64,000 nt of DNA from Nannochloris sp. 'desiccata' (lineage: Eukaryota; Chlorophyta; Trebouxiophyceae; Chlorellales; Chlorellaceae): assembly GCA_019044685.2 (NCBI GenBank), contig JAGTXX020000004.1, positions 558,001 to 622,000 on the forward strand, given 5' to 3'. Below, in pieces: positions 55,923 to 64,000 of the stretch (its first letter is position 1; each line of letters begins with the position of its first letter). A model generated the notes under the pieces. That model saw nothing but the letters and a program-made list of their open reading frames with translations, ran no database searches and was not told the DNA's origin. Both the position numbers and the translations under genes were made by a program.

Positions 55923-58387
55923 TTTCGTGAGCCCAAAGTCAGATTATGTCAGCCGTTTTCAGGCTATAAGCACCCCTTCCGGGCCTTTGCATTCAAATGA
56001 AATATATTGGTTTTATCCTCATGAGTGTCCTTGCATCAGCTCTTCTCAAGAAAATGCCTAGAGCTTCGGTAAAGTCCGATATTACTAAGATTTCACAAAA
56101 CGATCTCCACATCTCTAAGCCCACTTGGTGGCTAGAATCTAGGTGAGTAAATCACATTGCACGCACACTAAATAAGCTACAAATACAATGTGTCAATTAT
56201 TGTGATTGCCGTGGTCAGTCATTCTCGTATTTTCGTCTCACACATTTCCGGACCCTTGTCACCGCTTCATTCAGATTTCATTTCTCCTTTGCCGATTGGT
56301 ATGGTCCCAACGTTAAACAATCCTTTGGCGCTTTACGCGTCTTAAATGATGATATCGTCAAGCCTCGCTCCGGATTTGGAGCTCACCCCCATAGGAACGC
56401 AGAAATTTTCAGCTATATTATTGATGGAGCGCTAAGCCATCAAGACAGCATGGGCAACAAAGAAAGCCTTCCAGCTGGTGGCGTTCAGTACATGAGTGCA
56501 GGAACTGGTGTCGTACATTCTGAAATGAATGATGAAGCTGGAAAGACCTGTAGATTCATTCAAGTGTGGCTGACCCCCGACAAAACCGGCCACCAACCTC
56601 AATATGGTTCTTTATTGACGACGCCCGAAATGAAGCATAACACACTGTTGGCGATACTTCAGGGTACAGGAAGGATACCGTACTGGGCTACGCCAATGCC
56701 TGGAGAACCTATCAAGCTGCACCAGGACGCGACAATCATAGTAAGTCAAGCTGATGCTAGTTTAACTCAAGAGATATCCTTGGGCCGTACCCGCCAAGCG
56801 TATGTTGTTTGTATTGAAGGCAGCATGGATATCTCGACTGTTTCGAATGTTGCGTCCATCAAAGATAATATTTCTAGTCCTACAACTCTCGGTACAAGAG
56901 AAGCTGCTGAGATTGTAGCTGGAAAGAACGATGATCTAGATGTAGTACTTAAAGCGGGTAAACAAGGAGCTCATTTTATGATTATAGAAATGTCGAGTCA
57001 TCCTGGTGCTATGCATATTTAAGTGTCTAATAGAAATGAATAGTGTTGTTAATATCAGCATAAATAAACGAAGAAGAAGAAGAAAAGGGAACAATATTGT
57101 TTATCGTCTTCTTTCCTTGTCTCTTTACAATTTCTCCCCTCTAATTTCTTTCCATTTATACTTTCTTCCCATGTGTTCTTTCTTTATAACGTAAAAATTA
57201 CCAAAACCTCTTCAAAATATTATTCATCAGCATCAAAATTGTGTCCCCTATTTAGAACTATAATATGTTCACTCTAATAAACACGTTTCTTCTAAAATTT
57301 CATTTTCACAACGCCTCCGCCACTGGCAGGCGGAGAAGCAAAAATTGTACCTCCCAACTCCTCTTCAGTTACCCTCCCCTGCTCAATCAACGGTTTATAA
57401 TAAATCTCCTTCACCTTGGAAATAAACGTATCAACATCCTCTTCTTTAAGCAAAGACACAGTGCAACCGCCCCACCCAGCACCAGTTAGTCTGCTCCCAA
57501 GAGCACCGCACCCTTTGGCACAAGTGACCAAGGTGTCTAGCTCAACACTAGAGCACTCGTATAAATCCCTGCAGGACGCTTGAGAAGCATCCATAAGTGC
57601 AGCAAGCTGTTTTAATGTCTCTTCAGGAGAGGAATCCTTCTCTTTTTCATTGCACATAGCTTCAAAATCTAACACCCTTTGTTTCTCAGCAAAAACGTGA
57701 GCGGCCCGTTGGCGCAGCTTGAAAGTGTTAAACTTCGCCAAGACACGGCCGGCGGAGGCATCACCTGTGAATAAAGATTCCACGCTCTTGCCTAGTAAAC
57801 CTTCGATCTCGGCGTTGTCGTACGGTTCTTCATGCAGCAAAGCATGCACAGCAGCGACTCCGGCATTTGTCGCATCTCCTTTCTTTTCACCTCCATACTG
57901 GGCTTCAGCCAAAGGTTCTACTTCTTTTAACGTCGTAAACCCAATTGAAGCCTCTTTTGATTGTCCCAACAATGCAGCAAGCACTGCAGAGGCTAATCTG
58001 CACTCTACCACCCTCAAATTATACCTACCCTCAGCGCCTTCGGCTTTATTACTCACCGTTAAAGAATTTGCAATAACAAAACACGAGTTTGCCGGTAAGA
58101 CCACCTCAGTTGCACGCACAGGATTGAACTCTACATGTTGTGCGATACCCTGGCGGCCCATTATGGAGATAGCTTGGTCCATTCCACCGGATGTGACCCC
58201 CACGTACCGCTCTGCCTTGGCAGTGAATTCGGCTACCTCCCCTTTCGTCAATGTGATCCCATGTGCGCCCAGAATTGCCAGAGAGGAGGAACATACAATG
58301 GCAGCGGAGCTGGAAAGGCCACCACCGGTAGGGACGCGTCCAGCGACCATGACTTGAAGACCAGTTGGAGGTGGTGGGGCGGCAGAA
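55923..58387. repeat. Segmental duplication, right copy (pirin + galactokinase)
   Basis: Direct repeat of 39251-41716 at ~99% identity by eye. Here the galactokinase sequence continues past the duplication boundary into its proper upstream exons, so this copy is likely to keep the ancestral arrangement on its right side. Confidence 0.93.
56021..57022 (+). CDS. Pirin family protein (right copy)
   Basis: Exons 56021-56142 and 56275-57022, 289 aa, with the same splice sites as the left copy. Metal ligands HPH and HSE are intact. Only a handful of residues differ from the left copy (for example TPDKTG versus TPDETG), so both may be functional and one is redundant. Confidence 0.9.
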
Positions 58388-58990
58388 GAATTTGGAGAAG
58401 AAAGGTGCTCGTAGACTCCTTTGTACGCGCCAAGGAAGTAGTTGCCCCAGTTGTGTTTACCGACGTTGACTTCTTGGGATGGGTTGATAGGGAAAGAGAC
58501 GTCTTGGTACTTTTCAGAGTTGAGATTTGAGAGGTCGATTGAGTCGGTGCCGGAGCGGCGAAGGGCCACAACGGTGTCTAGAGCGATTGCCATAGGTAAT
58601 ACACCGTAGCCTTCATAATCAATATGCTCCCCAATTAAATTTACACGGCCTGGTAGGAGCAAATTGGAAGAAATGATGGAGATTCAGTGAAAAAATCTGC
58701 AATAAAAGAATAGGGGATCTAGCGGAAAAATGAAATCAGTCGAAAGTATAAAACTTACCTGGAGATCGTGCAAAAACTTCCGGCTCGGCGTTAAATTTCT
58801 GCACAAATGCATCTCGAATTTGGGAGTAGCGCTGGCGAGCTTCCTCGGCTCCTGCGTGGAATGAAAATATTTAATGATCTTTCTTGGCATTATTTCAATG
58901 AAAAGAATGGTGATCAGCGCCGTTGCGGATCTCACCTTGGCCATACACGGCGCCCAGGTCTTCATAAATGTTGGTAGGTTCGTCTGCCAT
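57292..58990 (-). CDS. Galactokinase (complete copy)
   Basis: GHMP kinase, ATP + galactose to galactose 1-phosphate (Leloir pathway); related galacturonokinases and arabinokinases are alternatives. Exons 58990-58936, 58851-58759, 58649-57292 (phase 1 at both junctions), 501 aa. The signature spans the second intron: FARSPG|RVNLIGEHIDYEGYG. Motif 2 is GRVPTGGGLSSSAAI, the catalytic-Asp region SGGMDQAISIMG, and motif 3 GSRLTGAGWGGCTVSL. The length and the long C-terminal lobe fit eukaryotic GAL1-type galactokinases. Confidence 0.92.
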
Positions 58991-59314
58991 TGTGGTGGAA
59001 TTGAAAAAGAGTGACTTGATTTCCTACAAGCGACTTGTCTTGTTGGGCTTTCTCTCCGACACCCCACGGCAGGGAATTTCTCTAAAAAAATTTTAAGACG
59101 TCAAAAATAATTATCTATCGTTCGAATATTTTTGTCCCCTACGGTAATTAGCTTAAACCCGTTTGTCAAATTGTAACAAACACCGTCTCTGAATATTTGG
59201 AGCTCTCGGGATCAGTGTTGTGCCTGCTTGATAGACGCTTGATAGTCCGTTTTTCATTGATCACATCTATAGAATACTCCGGCTACTAGCTTCCGAACAG
59301 AGAATCAACCCTAC
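58991..59314. promoter_or_regulatory. Divergent intergenic region upstream of galactokinase and patatin-like gene
   Basis: 324 bases between head-to-head genes; promoters by position. No defined motif. Confidence 0.35.
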
Positions 59315-60736
59315 ATGCAACCATCCATATCTTTTGTGGCAATTGCAATCATCCTCGTGCATCATGCAGGATTTGTTGCCGAGGCCAAGACGCCAATTGT
59401 CAGGGAATGTGGTACCAAGTCAGCTGCTATCATTATAGACAACGCTTCAGCGTGCATTAAATCTTTGAAGACGTCCAAATCATGCAGTAAAAAGTGCAAT
59501 CGCATCAAAGATGCAATTTTGAAAGGCGACAATCCAACAAAGTGCCATAAGGCGACGGTCTTCAGCCAAAGTTTGCAGCCAACGCTCCAGCGAAGAAAAA
59601 ATACATCCAGGTACAAAGATTATATCCTTACATATGCATTTTTAATTAGGGTTCCCGGGGTATTCTTATATAGTCTGTATATATTTATTTTTTACTGCTG
59701 CCGCCCACTGTCTCTTTCGACTACTACCTCCCTTTATTCCCTCACCTTTTCTCACTAATTCTCGCATTCTCAGCTCTGCACCCCTATATGGCGCCCCAAA
59801 GACCTTGGTTTTGCTACTGCTGGCTCTGCACTCGCTCCCTTCTATTACTATGGTGTCATGGAGACGCTCATCTCCTCCAAAATTCTCAACCAGAAGACAG
59901 CTCCAGTGGGAGGTCTCTCAGGCGGCGCTGTCGTCTCGCTTGCTGTCTGCGGTGGTGTAGCCCCTACATTAATGCAAAATGCTTCAGCTCTTGCCATCTC
60001 GCAATGTCTTACTTCGTGGAATAAGACTACACAAAGCATCCCTTGTCAAGGGGAGCTCACGACGCTCGTTGTATCACTTACTCAGATTGTCTTTCCTCTC
60101 AACTCGACCAAATTTCAGAAGAAATGCGCCGGACGCATCAGAATCGCCATGACCAAACTCAATGCCTCTGATGCAACCATGAGCTCGCTTAGTCCCTACG
60201 TCAGAACCAAATTTGTCGGCACAGAGTTATATGATGCTGTTGCTGCTACAGCGATGATTCCGTGTATGTCAACCTGCAAGCCATATACTCTTTTCAAAGG
60301 CATACCTGTGGTTGATGGTGGATTCAGTGCTACTTTCAAAGAACTGTGCCCACCAAACGTCAAGCGCTGTATTACAACACAAGAGTACTACCCAGGAAAA
60401 TATGTGAAGGCTGGGGGAGGGGAATGCTTGAAGAATGGAAATGATCCTGTTGCATCTGGAGGTGAATACGAATGCACCATGTCGGTTCCTTCTGGGTTCA
60501 AATTTGCTCCTAGAGGTAACCTTTTAACCTCTTGCCCGACGGGAAGTAAATATTTCCAGCCTCCTGGCTTCTCTGACCTTTATCCCGGTATGCATAAAGA
60601 AAATCCTCTGCCTTATACATGTAGTGAATGGCAGAATTTCAGTTATTTCCCTCAAGATGATTCTTTCCAGACTCAGTTTGATGCTGGAAAGAAGGACGCC
60701 TTCATTTGGGGTCAAAATGAAGGCTTGATCCCTTGA
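59315..60736 (+). CDS. Secreted patatin-like lipid acyl hydrolase; 5' exon structure unresolved
   Basis: The N-terminus (SISFVAIAIILVHHAGFVAEA) is a signal peptide, followed by a Cys-rich stretch (ECGTKSA; SKSCSKKCNRIKDAILKGDN). The main exon 59774-60736 encodes a patatin fold: FATAGSALAPFYYYGVMETL (oxyanion-loop region), nucleophile elbow VGGLSGGAVVSLAV (G-L-S-G-G) and the catalytic Asp in IPVVDGGFSATF (D-G-G). Many Cys residues and N-x-S/T sites in the rest fit a secreted enzyme. The problem: the frame needed for the catalytic exon matches FAANAPAKKKYIQ just before the donor at 59611, which is +2 relative to the signal-peptide frame. Either an intron removes the Cys-rich part (phase-1 donor near 59411) or there is a frameshift. 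Confidence 0.68.
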
Positions 60737-61664
60737 AAAACCCGTGATGCTAGCCAGTTGACCATTATTACATAATAATGGTCAAATTCGCCGAAAATGC
60801 AAAAGAGGTCAAATTGTGTACACGGATGAAAATGAGTTAGAATCTGGTGCGGCTGTGAAGATATGATTATATTTGGTTTGAGTATATTAATAAGAAAAGT
60901 ACAGTAAGAAAATCAGGAAAACAAGCTGTGTTGTAGTAGTACTATTTGTTATTTTGAAAATTTTCACCGTCTTGCACTTGTCGTTTTGGACTAGTTTTTT
61001 CATTTTTCTTTTGCGTTTGTTTCTTTTGATTTTTGGCTAGTGTATCGAGGTCGATACACAGAGTTTAGTGGTGGGCAGTTGTAACAGTGTAGCTCCCTGC
61101 TGGGGCCTTGCCACGTGTCCAGAGCTGGTCTGGCTCACTTTGGCTCAGCACAGCAGGCTCAATGCGTTGCTCGCACTTAAAAGGCTGCCGCCCAGCATTA
61201 TTCTTTAGTCTATTGTTTATATTCTGTCTTCATAGACTCTGTAACACAGTTCCTAGACAAATCTATTGTATTGTATTATCTAAATCATTTGGAAATTTAA
61301 GTACCACTGGAAAGGAGGAGACAACGCTGCCGTTGTTTGGCCTGAGAAAGAAGGTGGTGGTCGCTAAAAAGACTGTAGCGGCGGGTATGTGCTTGGATTA
61401 AGTTTTGTTTGTTCCTGAGTTTTATTTAGCATGATGCTTTTGTGTGTTACTCATTAAGGTCTTTTTAAATGTGATCTGCCTGCACTTGATTTGCCACTAT
61501 TGTTCCACTATCAGCTTTGCCTTTATCGACCGCCGAAGCAAACAAGACTTCAAAACGGCTGCATAGGTGTAGTTGCTAATTTTACATGCATGCTACTATA
61601 CAGTCTTATCCAGGAATAAATTGTAAATATGCATTTATATATATATAGTAGTGAAAACTTTATT
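60737..61664. other. Intergenic region with a perfect palindrome and LTR-like sequence
   Basis: 928 bases. GTGTATCGA-GG-TCGATACAC at 61040-61059 is a perfect 9-bp inverted repeat. The following ~200 bases (TTGTAACAGTGTAG at ~61078, a TTAAAAGGC box at ~61177, CTGTAACACAG at ~61240) have the look of a solo LTR with TATA-like box, but no partner LTR, primer site or coding remnant is present. The open frame at 61108-61401 is not conserved-looking. The rest is AT-rich. Confidence 0.3.
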
Positions 61665-62456
61665 TTACAAACGAGCACCTTCAAACAGCAACAGCAGTTC
61701 CTTGTATGTGTAGTCAAGTGGAAGAGCGCCTTCAGGAAGCGGCGGCTTAGTGGGTTCACAAAATACTTCAGGAGAGGCCTCTGCCAATATTTTCATTAAT
61801 ACTCCCTGTAGAAACAATAGAATTAAGTTTATTCGTGAAATGATTAAGAATTAATGCCAGATATGCTATAAAAAATAGTATTACAAAAGCAAGTGAACAT
61901 TTTTGAATTAATTAAAACGCACCATCGGCAAGTCCCCAAGATGCACTCGTTGGGTAGCCCCTCGTAATTTCAACATCCTAGAATAATACATCATCACTTC
62001 CTTTACTGTATCTTTGTATTCACTGAAGAATTCAGCGTGGGAATAAATGCACCAAGGCACAGGAGGTGAATCCACAATAATCACTTTTTTCGCCACGGTG
62101 CCACCACTGGGGTAAATTATTTGCTGTTGGGTTGACAAATCTACTAAATTAGAGGGCCTAAAATCGGATGCTAATGTACCAACTTTAATTTCAGGCAGTC
62201 CTTCTCCGGGCTTTGGTGTGCTTGTGAGAATATCGAAAGTCCATGGGTGCGTTTGAAATGTACTTTGAATGTGGACAGCGCCAGGTTTTAAAATGGAGTA
62301 GATCCTCTTCCTTCCAGAATAATCTAGCCAGTAGACACGCACATGCTGGCTACTTGAATTGTGAAAGATGAGAAATGTTGGCTGGGAGCTCTGCACGCTT
62401 CGATGGTAAGGCAGCGGTCCGCAGATCTTGTCATGAGTTGAGAGCCACGCCCCCAT
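61665..62456 (-). CDS. VHL beta-domain protein
   Basis: Exons 62456-61923 and 61805-61665, phase 0, 224 aa. The N-terminal part matches the beta domain of the von Hippel-Lindau tumour suppressor: RSVQSSQPTFLIFHNSSS (human: R-S-V-N-S-R-E-P-S-Q-V-I-F-x-N-R-S), VRVYWLDYSGRKRIYSILKP (V-x-x-x-W-L-x-x-x-G, Y, P-G) and HIQSTFQTHPWTFDI (W of the hydroxyproline pocket). In animals this domain reads hydroxyproline for an elongin/CUL2 ligase. The rest (VKEVMMYYSRMLKLRGATQR; PPLPEGALPLDYTYKELLLL) does not look like the alpha domain or elongin BC box, so ligase function is unproven. MG at the start could be myristoylated. Confidence 0.75.
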
Positions 62457-62814
62457 CTTTGGATAGAAAGAGGTTGCGCGGTTGTTGTTAGTAGGGATAT
62501 ATATTTCGAATGCGCGTTATTTCAAGGGAAATGTGGTATAAACTAGGGGCCAGAAGGAGGTCGGGAAGCTGTGAAAAGACCGGTCAAAAGAAAACCCGTT
62601 CTCCAGGGCGCCGAGGGCTCCAGGGCGGCAGTGATCAATTTAAGGCCTCAACTCTTCCCAGAAGAAGCAATTTATACGTGCAATACACTACATACAGCGG
62701 CAACGTGCTGAAATTTGCCGCAGATATTTTAATTTCCTTCCATCTTTAAACATTTTGCAACAAGTCCTGCGTCACCAAAGGTAGCGAGAATTCGTGCTTA
62801 ATTAAGTAGTTGTA
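62457..62814. promoter_or_regulatory. Divergent intergenic region upstream of VHL-like gene and bL17
   Basis: 358 bases between head-to-head starts; promoters by position. The open frame at 62510-62749 is basic and low-complexity and is not supported as a gene. Confidence 0.35.
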
Positions 62815-63360
62815 ATGAAGCATAGAGTAGCATTTAGGAAACTTCGCCGGACTTCTGCACATAGATGGGCTATGCTAAGAACAATGGTTTCTCAGCTCAT
62901 CGAGCATGGCCGCATAGAAACAACGCTTCCTAAAGCCAAAGAGCTTCGTAGAGTAGCTGACCGCGTCGTCACATGGGGTAAAGAGGTAAAAACCCTGATC
63001 AGCTGCTTGAAATCATTAGTTTTCACTAGCTAATTCCACCGGCAGCACCGAGATTTTTAAGATAAATAAATTAAGACTTTTCTCGTTTATCTTTGTCTGC
63101 AGGGTACAATAAACGCTAGAAGACAAGCATCAGCAGTAGTTAGAGGCGACGAAGTCATGCGTAAATTATTTGGCGAGCTAGCGGATCGTTATAAAGAAAG
63201 AGATGGTGGGTACACAAGGATCCTCCGCACCCGGCGACGGCCAAACGATGCAGCCCAGATGGCATTCATCGAATACATCGATAGAGAAGGAGAACTCCGA
63301 CCTGCACGGCCAGTAGGCGAATCGCTGCTTCCCAAAGCTGCTCAGCCTTTAGAAAATTAG
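62815..63360 (+). CDS. Organellar large-subunit ribosomal protein bL17, probably mitochondrial
   Basis: Exons 62815-62985 and 63103-63360, phase 0, 142 aa. The bL17 signature is clear: [57 protein letters not shown], then [20 protein letters not shown] and FIEYID. There is no N-terminal extension, which is usual for mitochondrial bL17m in algae and plants, where the mature N-terminus itself acts as targeting signal; a plastid form would be expected to carry a longer transit peptide. The 117-base intron interrupts the domain. Confidence 0.9.
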
Positions 63361-63630
63361 AAATAGGAGACTTGCTCCCTAGGTCTGTCAATCAAAGAGC
63401 GCAGCTGCCCTTCTATAAATCAGTACTAGGAATAAAGAACCCCATTTTCTGTGCTCTTACCATATCACTCTACTACTTACTGTCTTTTATTCATTGTATC
63501 ATTTAGCTAATACGTGTAAAAGTAGTTTCTATTATTCTTAAACAATAGAAGAACGCATCGTGGGTAGTTTTACACAACAAAAAAACTCCTTTATATAAAC
63601 TAAAATCAAAAGTTTCACTAATCTTTGTAA

Positions 63631-64000
63631 CTACTGCCAATCACTACTACCACTGCCATCTTCAGCCCACCCATCTCCACTCCCTCCACCCAGCATATCC
63701 CCAGAACTCTCAATTCTCTCGCATGCCTTGGCCAATTTATCTGCCAACGCAGTAAATTTCTTCATCGAAAACACCGAAAACCCTAAATAAGGAGCCGTAG
63801 CAAGCGCGATAGCACCCTTAAACAATGCCGCAGCTTTTGGGCGGCGGTAGGCTATCCACGCCATCACGCCTCCAGTTACAGCGAGCCCAACGAACGATGG
63901 TGGACCTTCTCCACGAGGTAACCGGGAATATTCCTCTGCCCTCATAGCAGCATCTGTACTCCCAGCGACATTCCAATACTTTTGTATACCACGCACATGT
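63631..64000 (-). CDS. Small membrane protein, partial (5' end outside window)
   Basis: The frame is open to the right edge, so the start is not visible; at least 122 aa. It shows PPSFVGLAVTGGVMAWIAYR and LFKGAIALATAPYLGFSVF, two hydrophobic segments, then an amphipathic helix (KKFTALADKLAKACERIE) and a Gly/Ser/Asp tail ending GSGSSDWQ. No family recognised. It converges with bL17. Confidence 0.5.
   Translation of the reverse strand, partial: HVRGIQKYWNVAGSTDAAMRAEEYSRLPRGEGPPSFVGLAVTGGVMAWIAYRRPKAAALFKGAIALATAPYLGFSVFSMKKFTALADKLAKACERIESSGDMLGGGSGDGWAEDGSGSSDWQ

Overview
The window is nuclear DNA of a photosynthetic eukaryote, most probably a green alga. Genes are on both strands and carry GT-AG introns, most often one short intron just after a very short first coding exon and with an acceptor reading TTTTGCAG. 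Several products are plastid proteins: a cyclophilin, trigger factor, CcdA, a PAA-type copper ATPase and an NSI/SNAT-type GNAT. One gene matches a plant-type ER coiled-coil family. A DRC2-like coiled-coil protein hints at a flagellate stage. I cannot name the species. All exon structures were worked out by eye from reading frame, splice signals and family conservation.

Layout. Positions 1-9.7 kb hold housekeeping genes: CAND1 (runs off the left edge), cyclophilin, 6-phosphogluconate dehydrogenase with an initiator-like tRNA-Met on the opposite strand of one intron, a ROK1/DDX52 RNA helicase and a GNAT. Positions 9.9-12.4 kb hold a decayed tandem array of F-box/LRR-like genes. Positions 12.6-39.1 kb hold a four-helix membrane protein, an ER coiled-coil protein fused to a catalytically dead RNase III-like domain, a tail-anchored coiled-coil protein, proteasome assembly chaperone 2, a 513-bp hAT-type MITE, CcdA, a Cu P-type ATPase, a SIM-bearing unknown protein, plastid trigger factor, mitochondrial mL45, a diacylglycerol lipase, a DRC2-like protein, eIF5A, RPS19 and SKA1.

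Positions 39.25-58.4 kb are the accessory part. A 2.47-kb block (pirin plus galactokinase, convergent) occurs twice as a direct repeat 16.67 kb apart and about 99% identical. The left galactokinase has lost its 5' part and is joined to GC-rich foreign sequence; the right one is complete. About 14 kb between the copies contains a Crypton-like tyrosine recombinase gene with a LINE reverse transcriptase in one of its introns, a divergently transcribed Gln-rich gene, a second decayed recombinase-like gene, and a probably N-myristoylated protein with two copies of a novel domain plus a PD-(D/E)xK nuclease-like motif.

Positions 59.3-64 kb hold a secreted patatin-like lipase with a frame problem, a VHL beta-domain protein, organellar ribosomal protein bL17 and a partial membrane protein.

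The most interesting items are the ER-anchored RNase III-like fusion (13.8-15.9 kb), the Crypton/LINE/nuclease island between the repeats, and the VHL-like protein.
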